DNA of 64,000 bases from Arenibacter arenosicollis (GCF_014397245.1 NZ_JACLHY010000010.1:98555-162554), one strand, 5' to 3'. Positions 45,239-55,057 are shown, numbered from the stretch's first letter. A program made the numbers and translations. The notes: generated by a model from the sequence alone, not told the origin.

Positions 45239-45337
45239 ATGAGTACCATTTACGAAATCGAGAAACCAAAGAATACTAATCCTACCCCAATAGGTAGTAT
45301 CGAAGCTATTAAAAACCAAGACAACTTTAGAATTTAG
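45239..45337 (+). CDS. Possible 32-residue peptide or 5' gene remnant
   Basis: An ATG-initiated frame of 32 codons with protein-like composition: MSTIYEIEKP, then NTNPTPIGSIEAI, ending with DNFRI and TAG. It stands alone in the long gap. It may be the beginning of a lost gene or a small peptide. No family is recognised. Confidence 0.3.
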   Translation: MSTIYEIEKPKNTNPTPIGSIEAIKNQDNFRI

Positions 45338-45719
45338 TATTACGAATTATTTTATATAAAGTTTTGATGTTTAAGCGGCTCGGATATCCTCAAGTACAGA
45401 GTTTTTTAATCATTCCAAAACAATCTTCCCCTCGCATTGCATGATTAAAACGTAGCACCACCATTCTAACCAGATATTGAACTCCATTCCACTTTTATTA
45501 ATCCTGAAGGATAATCATATTTGTGTTTAAGACTAAACCTTATCAGCCCATGAACTTAAAGCCTGAATATTTCCATCCAATTAATTCCTAATATGGTTTA
45601 GACACCATTAAGTTTATGAAAAGCATTTATAGGCCTGTTGGCGGCAAAAACTAATTGCATAATATTCATTTTATTCTTTAAAACAGCTAATTTTCATAAA
45701 TTAAACTTATCATTCTTTA

Positions 45720-45741
45720 AAAAACACTAATAATATGATAA
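45720..45741 (+). repeat. Direct repeat, copy 2 (near the TonB receptor)
   Basis: Identical to 44680-44701 over 22 bases, about 410 bases before ATG 46150. As the two copies stand in front of the lrp-like gene and the operon that may be its target, they could be Lrp-type operators. Confidence 0.85.
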
Positions 45742-46149
45742 GTAAAAAGACATTTAATTGATTTTAATTCATTTTTGCTCAGCGCGTTTTTAGCATAATG
45801 ATAAAAATGAATTATTTCGATAATCGATCATTTTGATAGCTTTTATTCTTCAAAATTTCCAAAAGCTGACATATTGTTGGAAATATTGTTTAAAAATACT
45901 TTTATGATTAGTTTTACCCACATAACTACCTATTATACAGAGATTTAGAAAGGTGTCGAACTTTTGTTTATCCTAATGTATCGTTAAATTTGTAAAGTCA
46001 TTTAACAACGAAAACAAGTTGTTTTTTGATGGTTAAGTATCCGGAACTTTCCTTTTGCCCAGTGTACTATTGATTTTTCCATGGCCATGGAAACGATTGA
46101 AATTGGTATGCCTAAAACATTGTTTACTAACTACCTTAAACTATTGTAT

Positions 46150-49086
46150 ATGAAGAAAGCTCTAATACTATCACTCGCACTATTCAGTATGCTTGCGATG
46201 AACGCCCAACAAATTACTGTATCAGGAAAAGTTACAGATGAAGTCGGTACCCCCCTACCAGGCGTGAATGTAGTAATCAAGGGTACCACTAAAGGAAGTA
46301 TATCGGATTTTGACGGAAATTTTTCCATTGACGCGGAATCCGACGCAGTATTATTATTATCATCTTTAGGTTATGCCAATAAAGAAATTCTAATCGGCGG
46401 AAGAAGCAATATTACCGTAACCCTTCCCGAAGCTGCCGAAATGTTAATGGAAACCATTGTTATAGGCTCTAGAAGTAAGGGCAGGACCAAATTGGAAACA
46501 ACTGCCCCTGTAGATGTTATAAATATAAAGGAGCAGTCCATTAATATGCCTCAAATGGACCTGGCGCAAATGCTGGTTGCTTCGGCACCCTCTTTCAGTG
46601 CCTTTCGCTCCCAGGGTGGTGACCTTTCATCTGCGGTTGACCCCCCCACACTTCGTGGGCTTGCCCCAAACCAAATGCTGGTACTCATAAATGGTAAGAG
46701 AAGACATACCTCGGCACTTTTGGCAGGTTCACAAACGGGATCAGCAGCGAATGCTACCGATATGAGCTTCATTGTCCCGGATGCAATCGACAGGGTCGAA
46801 ATTTTAAGGGATGGTGCCTCGGCCCAGTACGGTTCCGATGCTATTGCCGGTGTAATGAACGTGGTACTAAAAAAAGGCACGGGTGAGTTTACTGGAAATT
46901 TTACTGTGGGCGGATTCCCGAATTCCGCCCCAGATCTTAGCGGCACGGATGTCAGTGAAGAAAATCAGGCATTATTACAAGACACAAAACCAGATGGTAT
47001 CAATTATCAATTGGCGGGAAATTATGGGGTATCCTTTGAAGAAGGTGGCTATTTGAACCTTACAGGACTTTATCGCCAGGCGGAGGCAACTCTTCGCGCC
47101 AATGTAAGTAATGCCACTCCTTATGGAGATGCATACCTTAATAACGAGCGTACCGATGCCCAAGGGAACATTATCATAACCAACCCTGAACTACTTTCAG
47201 CACAGGCAGAAGGCAATACGGCACTTGCCAATGAACTTAGGACCGATGCCGGACTATCGGCAGCCAGAGGTCTTACTGCCATGGATTTCTCTACCTATGC
47301 AGGTACAGCGGCTTCCAATCTTGGTGTAGTGGCCTATAATATGGCATTGCCTATAAATGAGGATCTCGATTTTTATTCTTTTGGTGATTTTGGATATAAA
47401 TACGTTTCTGGTTACAGCTGCTTTTACCGCAGACCTGCTCAGGCGGACCGTGCCAACTTTGACCTGTTCCCCAATGGATTTAGACCACAAATTGCCAGTA
47501 CCCAAACCAACATAGCCTTTACAGGTGGAATTGATGGTACTTTAGGCGATTTCAATTTTGATTTCAGCAACACCTTTGGTAGAAACAAAATGAAGTATGA
47601 CATGTTCAATACCTTCAACGCGAGTTTACAATCCGAGTCTCCCACTACAATGGATTTGGGAACACATACTTTCTACCAGAACACCACCAACTTTGATGTA
47701 TCCAAGTATTTTGATGATGTATTATCTGGACTAAACGTTGCTATAGGAGTAGAACTAAGGGTTGAAAATTATCAAATTGAGGCTGGCCAGCCAGAAAGTT
47801 ACGCCATTGGTGATGCAGGGATATATACGGCAACAACAGACAATGAAGCATTATTAGGTCCTGATGGTTTTCCCTTGGAAGATCTTAACTCCGAGCCTAT
47901 TGTAAATGCAGATGGCAGCCCGGTAGTTCTTCCTTATGGTGAAGCCAGTACTAACATAAATAAGTTCTACAGCCCCAACTGTCAGTGTTTTAGAGGCTTT
48001 GCCCCTGAGAATGAGGCCAATGAATTTCGCTCGGTTACCGCCGCTTATTTGGATGCAGAACTTGATGTTACCGAGAAATGGCTGTTAACAGGTGCTGTGC
48101 GTACAGAGAACTATTCAGATTTTGGAGATGTCTATACAGGGAAAATAGCTACTAGATACTCCATCTTGGACAACTTTGCCTTGAGAGGATCTTTAAGCAC
48201 GGGTTTTAGAGCTCCTTCTCTACAAGAATTGAATTATTCCCACACCTTTACCTTCTTCGTTGGTCTTGATCCTTTTGATGGAACACTTTATCCAAATACA
48301 AGTAGTGCTGCAAGGGCTATTGGTATAGAAGCTTTAAGGCAGGAACAGTCCACCAATATAAGTATAGGTTTCACTACCCGTCTATTCAACAAAATAGACC
48401 TAACAGTAGACGCCTATAAAATTGATATTAAAGACCGCATCTTCGAAACCGATAATTTTGATGCTAGCGAAGCGCCTGTATTGGCTCCGATTATTGGTTC
48501 CGGATTGGCTAGTTTTAGAATTAATGGTGGAGATATAAGCACCAAGGGTGTTGAGATAGTGGCCAACTACAGAGAAAAAGTAGGTGAAGGAATGTTGGGC
48601 CTAACACTTTCAGGTGTATTACGTGAAAACACTTTTGAAGGAGCAAGTGTTCCAGATTTAAATACGCTTTTGACCGATGAGGAATTGGAAACGAAATACG
48701 TAAATAGGTCTTCTATAGGTCAATTCGAATCAGGTACTCCAAACACCACCTTTATTGGTTCTGGAACCTATTCTTGGGGTAAATGGTCAGGTATGCTAAA
48801 AGGGTCCTATTTTGGAGAAGTAACTTCTTTGGACAATACTTTCCGCACCCTTAATGATGGTTCTGAAGGATATTCCGATCAAACCTTCTCTGCTCAATTT
48901 GTTACCGATATTGGAATTACCCACAACTTTACAGATAAGCTTGCATTGACTGTAGGGGGCAATAACATCTTTAATAAATACCCAGATATTCTAAGAGCTG
49001 AAGAAAGAGGGTTTTACCTCTACTCGAACTATCAGCAAGGTTCTAACGGAGCATATTATTTCGCTAGGCTAACTTTTGGATTCTAA
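46150..49086 (+). CDS. TonB-dependent outer-membrane receptor
   Basis: Protein of 978 residues after choosing ATG 46150, where a signal peptide starts (MKKALILSLALFSMLAMNAQ). It has a carboxypeptidase-D-like domain (ITVSGKVTDEVGTPLPGVNVVIKGT; about 20-100), a plug domain (about 125-240) with LRGLAPNQMLVLINGKRRH and VEILRDGASAQYGSDAIAGV, and a 22-stranded barrel ending in ARLTFGF with the terminal Phe. The plug wording is of the siderophore/vitamin or peptide type, not of a SusC with SusD partner: no susD lies next to it. It heads a cluster with a lipoprotein and an exported aminotransferase. Confidence 0.95.
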   Translation: MKKALILSLALFSMLAMNAQQITVSGKVTDEVGTPLPGVNVVIKGTTKGSISDFDGNFSIDAESDAVLLLSSLGYANKEILIGGRSNITVTLPEAAEMLMETIVIGSRSKGRTKLETTAPVDVINIKEQSINMPQMDLAQMLVASAPSFSAFRSQGGDLSSAVDPPTLRGLAPNQMLVLINGKRRHTSALLAGSQTGSAANATDMSFIVPDAIDRVEILRDGASAQYGSDAIAGVMNVVLKKGTGEFTGNFTVGGFPNSAPDLSGTDVSEENQALLQDTKPDGINYQLAGNYGVSFEEGGYLNLTGLYRQAEATLRANVSNATPYGDAYLNNERTDAQGNIIITNPELLSAQAEGNTALANELRTDAGLSAARGLTAMDFSTYAGTAASNLGVVAYNMALPINEDLDFYSFGDFGYKYVSGYSCFYRRPAQADRANFDLFPNGFRPQIASTQTNIAFTGGIDGTLGDFNFDFSNTFGRNKMKYDMFNTFNASLQSESPTTMDLGTHTFYQNTTNFDVSKYFDDVLSGLNVAIGVELRVENYQIEAGQPESYAIGDAGIYTATTDNEALLGPDGFPLEDLNSEPIVNADGSPVVLPYGEASTNINKFYSPNCQCFRGFAPENEANEFRSVTAAYLDAELDVTEKWLLTGAVRTENYSDFGDVYTGKIATRYSILDNFALRGSLSTGFRAPSLQELNYSHTFTFFVGLDPFDGTLYPNTSSAARAIGIEALRQEQSTNISIGFTTRLFNKIDLTVDAYKIDIKDRIFETDNFDASEAPVLAPIIGSGLASFRINGGDISTKGVEIVANYREKVGEGMLGLTLSGVLRENTFEGASVPDLNTLLTDEELETKYVNRSSIGQFESGTPNTTFIGSGTYSWGKWSGMLKGSYFGEVTSLDNTFRTLNDGSEGYSDQTFSAQFVTDIGITHNFTDKLALTVGGNNIFNKYPDILRAEERGFYLYSNYQQGSNGAYYFARLTFGF

Positions 49087-49114
49087 TCTGTTAACGCTAT
49101 AAAAAATAAAAGAT

Positions 49115-49615
49115 ATGACACATACATCTATAAAAATTATTAGTTTGATATTTCTTGTTTTCTTCACTGCTTCCTGTGAGCAAGAAATGCCAGAAGCTGC
49201 ATTAGAGGTCGCCGAAGGCGGAGGTACTTTACGAAATTACACTGCCTATACCATAGATGCTGCCGACCCCAGTGGTTCCAATGTTTATGGGCGCGTGGTT
49301 TTTTGGAAAGGCACACTAGACAGAACTCTTGTTCAGGTTTCACTTTACAATACCATTGATGGCCAACAACATCCTGCACTCATTTTAGAAGGTGCTACAG
49401 GAGTGGAAACCACAACCCTACTAACACTTGATACTGTCTCCGGAGATACGGGTGAATTAAATGACAACAAGTTTTACGTCATTGGTGACACCTCCTTTTA
49501 TGATGGACTTTTAAATCTGGATGCACACATCAACATATACCTAAGCGAAACGGATAATACCATAGTCGCTTCCGGAAATATAGGTGCAAATGCAGACCCA
49601 GTTGAAAGTAACTAA
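49115..49615 (+). CDS. Predicted lipoprotein of the TonB operon
   Basis: Protein of 166 residues. The signal peptide is followed by a lipobox FTASC, so Cys21 would carry lipid. The mature part (about 35-155) is beta-rich, resembling a CHRD-like sandwich (YGRVVFWKGTLDRTLVQVSLYNT). It lies 28 bases after the receptor gene and 35 before the aminotransferase gene, so it should be in the same transcript. Possibly the surface partner of the receptor. Confidence 0.78.
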   Translation: MTHTSIKIISLIFLVFFTASCEQEMPEAALEVAEGGGTLRNYTAYTIDAADPSGSNVYGRVVFWKGTLDRTLVQVSLYNTIDGQQHPALILEGATGVETTTLLTLDTVSGDTGELNDNKFYVIGDTSFYDGLLNLDAHINIYLSETDNTIVASGNIGANADPVESN

Positions 49616-49650
49616 AAAATTAAACTCAACAACTTAAATACAATAACATT

Positions 49651-50844
49651 ATGAAAACATTAGACAGAAGAGCATGGTTAAAACGAGGTGCTTTAACAGC
49701 CGCTGGCGCCATGGTAATGCCTCATTTAAGTTTTGGAATCTCTGAGATGCCCAAAGCGCCTTTGACACTTGATGCCCAGGGCAATGCTATTTACACTCCG
49801 TTTTTTAAGGAATTTTTACCGGACTACAGTCGTGAAATGCCAGTATTGGAGGCTAAATTGAATGCTAACGAAAATCCATACGGTCCATCTCCAAAGGCAA
49901 TTACCGCCTTACAGAAAGTGGCATTTAAAGGCAATAGATATGCTTGGTACGAGCTTTTTGACCTAATGGGAAAAATAGCCAAGGAAGAAGGTGTGGATAT
50001 CAAGAACATCATGATGGGACCTGGATCATCCGATCTATTGGAAAAAACAGCCATGGTCCTTTTTGCCAACGGTGGCAATGTAGTTTCCGCAGATCCTACT
50101 TATATGTCATTGATTCGCGTTGCAGAGGCCACAGGGGCTTCATGGAAGGCCGTTCCCTGTATGGCTGATTGGTCCCATGACCTAAAAGCCATGGAAGCTG
50201 CCATAGACGCAGATACAAAATTGGTTTACATCTGTAATCCCAACAATCCTACAGGAGCAATGACGGATAGTAAAGAATTGATAGATTTCTGTTCCAGGGT
50301 TTCCGAAAAAGTCCCTGTATTTGTTGATGAGGCCTATATGGGCTTTTTAGAGGATGCTGACAAGAATAGTATGGTGTCTTTAATAAATGAGGGCAAAGAC
50401 GTAATAATTGCCCGTACATTCTCAAAAATACACGGTATGGCCGGCCTTAGGGTAGGATATATAGTGGCGCAAGAATCGACTCTAGCCAAACTTGAGAAAG
50501 TTACCCGTGGTGGTATGGGCATTGCTTACACCTCCATTTTTGCAGCCATTGCCAGTATGGATGATGTAGCCTTTCAGGACAAATCCAGAAAGCTCAACGC
50601 TGAATGTCGAGAATATGTCTACCAAAGCTTGGATAAAATGGGCTTTGAGTACATTCCATCATACACGAGCTTCATAATCTTCCCCATAGAAATGGAAGGA
50701 AAAGCTTTTCTTGAAAAAATGACAGCCCAGAAAGTAGGTGTTCGCGCCTTCGAGATTATGGGCAAGAACTGGTGCCGTGTAAGTATGGGCACCATGGACG
50801 AGATGAAGCTATTTACAAAAGCCCTCGAAAAAGTATTGGTTTAA
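49651..50844 (+). CDS. Tat-exported class I/II aminotransferase
   Basis: PLP enzyme of 397 residues, similar to histidinol-phosphate aminotransferases. Motifs: LNANENPYGPSPKAI, GPGSSDLLEKTAMVLF, YICNPNNPTGAM, VDEAYMGF, and the Schiff-base Lys in RTFSKIHGMAGLRVGY. The N-terminus is a twin-arginine signal (DRRAWLKRGALTAAGAMV), which means the enzyme would be folded with PLP in the cytosol and exported. An exported aminotransferase is uncommon. Next to a TonB receptor it may act on an imported amino acid or amine. Confidence 0.9.
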   Translation: MKTLDRRAWLKRGALTAAGAMVMPHLSFGISEMPKAPLTLDAQGNAIYTPFFKEFLPDYSREMPVLEAKLNANENPYGPSPKAITALQKVAFKGNRYAWYELFDLMGKIAKEEGVDIKNIMMGPGSSDLLEKTAMVLFANGGNVVSADPTYMSLIRVAEATGASWKAVPCMADWSHDLKAMEAAIDADTKLVYICNPNNPTGAMTDSKELIDFCSRVSEKVPVFVDEAYMGFLEDADKNSMVSLINEGKDVIIARTFSKIHGMAGLRVGYIVAQESTLAKLEKVTRGGMGIAYTSIFAAIASMDDVAFQDKSRKLNAECREYVYQSLDKMGFEYIPSYTSFIIFPIEMEGKAFLEKMTAQKVGVRAFEIMGKNWCRVSMGTMDEMKLFTKALEKVLV

Positions 50845-50859
50845 GTTGAGTTTGCCTAC

Positions 50860-50920
50860 AAGTTGGATCTATAGGAACGTTGTCTCGATGTTTCAATGAT
50901 CCAACTTTTGTTGGGTTTTT
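50860..50920 (+). terminator. Overlapping hairpins (attenuator-like) before the AEC permease gene
   Basis: AAGTTGGATC (50860-50869) pairs perfectly with GATCCAACTT (50898-50907). The right arm's CCAAC (50901-50905) can alternatively pair with GTTGG (50910-50914), and that hairpin is directly followed by GTTTTTT. The two structures exclude each other, as in terminator/antiterminator pairs. It lies 15 bases after the aminotransferase stop. Confidence 0.55.
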
Positions 50921-50969
50921 TATTACCGGAACCTCCGAACGGAATAGTGAATTATTAAGAACTTATAAT

Positions 50970-52121
50970 ATGAATTATGCCTTACAAAAAACATTAGAAC
51001 TCCTACTGATCATAGGTCTAGGTTTATTACTACAAAAAAAGGTAGCTAAGGAAGACCTTAAAGGGATAAAGACCTTGATATTGAGCGTAGCATTGCCAGC
51101 TACGATTTTTGTAGCACTACTAAAAATTGAACTGAAAGGGTCATTATTGATTTTTCCCCTTATGGCTTTGGTATTTAATTTTATAATGGCCATAGCCACC
51201 AAGTTCTTATTGGCATCGTCACTACCTAAGAATGAAGGAGCAAAAAAAAGAACATTGACAATGCTCCTCCCCTCTTTGGCTCCAGGACTCTCCTGTTTTC
51301 CATTTATCATAGTCTACTTGGGCGATGAATATTTGGCTCTGGCCGCATTGGCAGATGTTGGGAATAAAATCTTTGTCCTTATTCTATTGTATATGTTAGG
51401 GATGCACTGGTATCATGCCAGGGCAGTCAAAGATCTGGTTGCAACTACTTCGAGCAAGTTAAAAGGCCTGTTCCTTTCCATGCTCAACGAACCTATTAAC
51501 CTGGTTATAATAGTAGCCATGGTATTATTGGGATTTGGACTAACCCTTAGCTCCTTTCCGGAGTTCTTGGAGAATACCATAGTTAAAATGAGTTTAATAA
51601 TGACACCATTAGTGCTCTTATTTATTGGTATGGCGGTACGTATAAAATTTAGTGAATTTGGCTTTATTTTTTCCCTTTTGGTTAAGCGCGCTGGTATTAC
51701 ATTTTTACTATCGGCCTTTTTTGTTTTCTTGTTTCCCGCCTTAGGGACCTCCATGATTTTATTTATTGTGGTATTCCCTCAGAGTGCCTGTAGTTTCTGG
51801 CCGTTTGCGCATATGAGTGCAGTAAATACGATGGAAGAAAAAGACGAACAAACAAAACCCACCTTCGATGTTAATTTTGCAGTTAATATTTTAGCCTGTT
51901 CAATGCCGTTTTCTACAATATTGATTATCAGTATTTTCTCTTTCAGTGAGTTTTTCGTGAACCCAGTAGTGCTAGTGGTTACAGGAATTATTATGGTGGC
52001 AGTCACCTACATTCCTTATTTGATCACTAAATTGAAAAGAAGCGATAAATCTGGGGAAGTTGTTAATTACAATACATTCTTTGGAATTAATACCAATGAA
52101 CATTCATCGGAAAATCATTAA
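50970..52121 (+). CDS. AEC (auxin efflux carrier) family permease
   Basis: Membrane protein of 383 residues after choosing ATG 50970, with about ten hydrophobic helices. It begins YALQKTLELLLIIGLGLLLQ and has the conserved VALPATIFVALLK of AEC/BASS-like proteins. These carriers export or import carboxylates and amino acid derivatives such as malate. Its place behind the TonB/aminotransferase genes suggests transport of the product or substrate, separated from them by the hairpin pair at 50860. Confidence 0.87.
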   Translation: MNYALQKTLELLLIIGLGLLLQKKVAKEDLKGIKTLILSVALPATIFVALLKIELKGSLLIFPLMALVFNFIMAIATKFLLASSLPKNEGAKKRTLTMLLPSLAPGLSCFPFIIVYLGDEYLALAALADVGNKIFVLILLYMLGMHWYHARAVKDLVATTSSKLKGLFLSMLNEPINLVIIVAMVLLGFGLTLSSFPEFLENTIVKMSLIMTPLVLLFIGMAVRIKFSEFGFIFSLLVKRAGITFLLSAFFVFLFPALGTSMILFIVVFPQSACSFWPFAHMSAVNTMEEKDEQTKPTFDVNFAVNILACSMPFSTILIISIFSFSEFFVNPVVLVVTGIIMVAVTYIPYLITKLKRSDKSGEVVNYNTFFGINTNEHSSENH

Positions 52122-52140
52122 TGGTTTACCAAAAAATATA

Positions 52141-52172
52141 AAGGCCCCTGAAAGTATTTCAGGGACCTTTTA
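52141..52172. terminator. Bidirectional terminator
   Basis: AAGGCCCCTGAAA (52141-52153) and TTTCAGGGACCTT (52157-52169) pair with one C/A mismatch and a three-base loop. T-runs follow on both strands, so it can end both the permease gene and the converging gene at 52194. Confidence 0.8.
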
Positions 52173-52193
52173 CTATTATTTAATTGCACCAGC

Positions 52194-52550
52194 TTACAGG
52201 ATACTTCCCTTTTTACTGACTTCCAAAGGAATACGATATATCACTCCCTGCTCGAAAGTTCCTTTTGAAACTTTCTGAAAATCGATACAGCTACGGATAT
52301 AGGTTGCCAATTCTTCATTTTCTGTTTTAACAGAAAGAATTCGCAAATAATCACCATTATCCAATGCGATCCGTACTTCTGCCGAAGAGCCGCGAATCTC
52401 ATCCGGAATCGTTTTTTCGCTCAACATTTTAAATATCTGTGTAGTAACCGCCTTTGCTGATTTTGTTTCTCCCTTTTGGGGATCGGTGGCAAAGACTTGA
52501 ACCACATTCAATAACATTGCAGCCATCAAAATAAATACTGACTTTTTCAT
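52194..52550 (-). CDS. Small exported protein of unknown function
   Basis: Protein of 118 residues with a cleavable signal peptide (about 1-22, ending VFATD). The mature part carries a short alpha/beta unit, VRIALDNGDYLRILSVKTENEELATYI, and a conserved-looking C-terminal GVIYRIPLEV. Similar small periplasmic proteins are common in Flavobacteriaceae, with no known role. It is monocistronic. Confidence 0.75.
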   Translation of the reverse strand: MKKSVFILMAAMLLNVVQVFATDPQKGETKSAKAVTTQIFKMLSEKTIPDEIRGSSAEVRIALDNGDYLRILSVKTENEELATYIRSCIDFQKVSKGTFEQGVIYRIPLEVSKKGSIL

Positions 52551-53697
52551 ATTAATAAAGGTTTTTTGACTTGTTTTTTTGATTAATCCTTATCAAACTT
52601 ATTAAATATATCGTAATATATATGGCTAAAATTATAGATTTAATAAATTTTAACATTGCAAAGTAAGAATATGCAAATAATCGGCAAAAACCTATCCAAT
52701 CGTCAGTTTTTTTGGCCCTTGAGGGGTATGAAACCTAACATATTGTAAGAGAATTTGAAAAAAGTTACGCTTCATGGTAAAGATTGAAATACTGCCGCAT
52801 AGTGTACTTGGACTATTTGAACATAGCCTTAAAGGTTATCTTAATTTATCTTGTGACAACCACAAATTGAATCAATAAAAAATTACTATTATTTATTCCG
52901 CTCATTAAAGTCAAAGTGTGCTCAATTCATAAACTTATTAACCCAATCGATTAAAACGACCTTTGTACGCCTATACATAAAATATAATTTTTGTAATTTT
53001 AAGTTATCATTTTATGGGGTGCTATTGTTAATATGATGGCTGAGAATATACCCAATGGACTGGTTAAGTAATTTTAGCCAAGGAATGGAATGATAGCAAA
53101 GGGAACTAGAAATGTGTAACATCATTTTTGTTCCCTTTGTACTTATTATTAAAATTCAACAATAGTTTATGAAAAAAAATAATATTGAATAATGCAATCC
53201 AATAAACTAGAAGTACAAAGAGTTAAATGGGAGGCACACTTCTGAATACTTATTGAGTTAATATCTTTTGGAAACAGTGCATACTGTGAAAAAACTTCGA
53301 ACTATCTTCATCCAATATTTTAAAATTTATGTTGTGATGATGATTTTTTTGTTCCTCAAAAAAGTAAGAAAGAACCAAAGAATTTAGTTAAAAGAACTGC
53401 TAACATTATAATACCTTGGAATCAGGTAATGGCATCTCCCCGTTCCATTGCTTTTCCAGTAGCAGCAACTAAAAACAGGCTGTTTCAGACTTTAAATTTA
53501 TAAAGCAAAAAACAATCAGTAATTTAGTAAAACTACGGTAAGGCGGGTTCCTATCCCTAGTGTAAATATTATAAGAACAAAACTCTAAATAGAACAGGAT
53601 TTTTGGGAAGAAGCAGATTAGAGAATCGGAATCACCTTCTCTCATTTCAACAAGTGAAATATATTTAAAAAAAAGATCTTTTGGAACCAACAACATT
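52551..53697. other. 1.15 kb gap before the response regulator gene
   Basis: Mostly A/T-rich with no recognised gene or RNA. A 34-codon frame (52774-52878, starting MVKIEILPHS) and a 79-codon frame on the minus strand (53469-53708, overlapping the next gene) look like chance. No TGA-N6-TCA box with proper spacing was found. Confidence 0.5.
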
Positions 53698-54114
53698 ATG
53701 AAAGCCATTAAAATTTATTTAGCCGATGATGATAGCGAGGACAGAATCCTATTTATGGAGGCATTATCTGAAATACCTCTAAAAACTGAAGTCACACAAT
53801 TTGAGAATGGTATAGACTTGATGGATGATCTTTTTTCAAATAAACCATTACCGGATGCCATATTTCTGGACCTTCGTATGCCACTTATGGATGGATTTGA
53901 ATGTTTGACCGATATTCGTAGTTTCAAACAATTTTCAAATATCAAAGTCATAGTGTATTCTTCTTCCTTTCATCAAAGGGAAGTAAATCAACTTAAAGAA
54001 GATGGTGCCAATCAATATTTACAAAAGCCCAATAGCTTCGGTCAACTCAAAAATTTGCTATTTCAATCTATTGAACCATTGCAGGAAGAGGGGGAGACTA
54101 AATCAACTGACTAG
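53698..54114 (+). CDS. Single-domain response regulator
   Basis: CheY-like receiver of 138 residues without output domain. It has the acidic pocket DDDS, the phospho-acceptor Asp in IFLDLRMPLMDGFECL, the switch Ser in VYSSSF and Lys in QKPNSF. It is of the RcpA type that partners with bacterial PAS/phytochrome kinases. A close relative is the receiver at 54604, so both may be served by the large kinase downstream. Confidence 0.94.
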   Translation: MKAIKIYLADDDSEDRILFMEALSEIPLKTEVTQFENGIDLMDDLFSNKPLPDAIFLDLRMPLMDGFECLTDIRSFKQFSNIKVIVYSSSFHQREVNQLKEDGANQYLQKPNSFGQLKNLLFQSIEPLQEEGETKSTD

Positions 54115-54603
54115 TATTTAGAATTCGTTCAAATTAATTGTGGATTTAGACCAATTGAATGCCAAAGCACATTTTTTTTAGACACAACCCTTGAGACAAA
54201 CGATCATCCTCCCAAAATTAAACTAGCAAAAGCCATTTTATCCAAGCTGATTTTACTTGTAGAATGAGACCTCTGAAAATAGTTTAGATGTTACCATATT
54301 GGACTTAATATGAATAGGTAGTGATTAAAGCTTCGCGATAAAGTTAATTTTATTTGCGATTGACACTTTAATATACTGAATAAACTACTAATTTAATCCC
54401 TGATTTAATTTTTAACTTCAAAAAATATATAAGGAAAAATTGAGCAGATTACTTGTCCCTTTTTATTTGGGTTAGGACTAAGGGCTTTTTAGGCGTGCAA
54501 TAAGGACTGATAAATTCCAACGATTTTATTATTTTAGATGGTTTGGGAAAAATCTAAATCCATTTATCAAAGAAGTTTTGTGTTCTTATAATATTTGCTA
54601 ATA
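54115..54603. other. 489-base gap between the two response regulators
   Basis: No gene or RNA structure seen. A -7-like TATTTG near 54592-54597 lies a few bases before ATG 54604, so the second regulator may have its own promoter and a very short leader. Confidence 0.5.
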
Positions 54604-55050
54604 ATGAAAAAAAACAAACCTTATATCTTGCTCGCCGATGATGATCCGGACGATTGTACTTTTTTTATGGATGCCCTTGAAGACCTTTCCCTGGATGTAA
54701 ACTTGACCATTGTGAACGACGGTATTGAGCTCATGCATTATTTATCCACTCGTCCGGAATTTCTACCAGATGTAGTTTTTCTTGATCTTAATATGCCGCG
54801 GAAGTCCGGTTTTGAATGCTTAACCGATATTAGGCAAATAAAGGAATTTGAATTGCTCCCGATTGTAATTTTTTCAACCTCCCAAGATACTGAAGTTGTT
54901 AATTTACTGTATTCCAAAGGCGCCAATTTTTACGTACGAAAGCCAGGGGAGTTTTCCAATTTAAAAAAGGTTATTTCCAAAGCCATAACACTCATTATAC
55001 GAAGTCCCAAGGCCCAAGCGACACAGGACAACTTTGTTTTACAACCTTAA
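54604..55050 (+). CDS. Single-domain response regulator
   Basis: CheY-like receiver of 148 residues, parallel to the one at 53698 (DDDPDD pocket, FLDLNMPRKSGFECL, STSQD, RKPGEF). ATG 54604 was preferred to the TTG at 54595. It ends seven bases before the large kinase gene and is probably its direct partner. Four extra charged residues follow the Lys motif before a tail. Confidence 0.94.
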   Translation: MKKNKPYILLADDDPDDCTFFMDALEDLSLDVNLTIVNDGIELMHYLSTRPEFLPDVVFLDLNMPRKSGFECLTDIRQIKEFELLPIVIFSTSQDTEVVNLLYSKGANFYVRKPGEFSNLKKVISKAITLIIRSPKAQATQDNFVLQP

Positions 55051-55057
55051 TTGCCAT

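Larger units (their letters stand above)
44567..46149. other. 1.58 kb gene-poor region upstream of the TonB operon
   Basis: Very AT-rich region. It holds a pair of direct repeats about 1,040 bases apart (44680 and 45720) and a 32-codon open frame at 45239-45337. Otherwise I find no gene, tRNA or terminator. Its length is unusual for this compact genome and suggests a lost gene or a large control region. Confidence 0.6.

Noticed and set aside
46150..49615. SusC/SusD polysaccharide utilisation locus
   Set aside because: No SusD-like gene or glycoside hydrolase lies beside the receptor; the following lipoprotein is only 166 residues and not SusD-like.
53469..53708. 79-codon minus-strand ORF
   Set aside because: It overlaps the start of the response regulator gene and has no recognisable composition or context.
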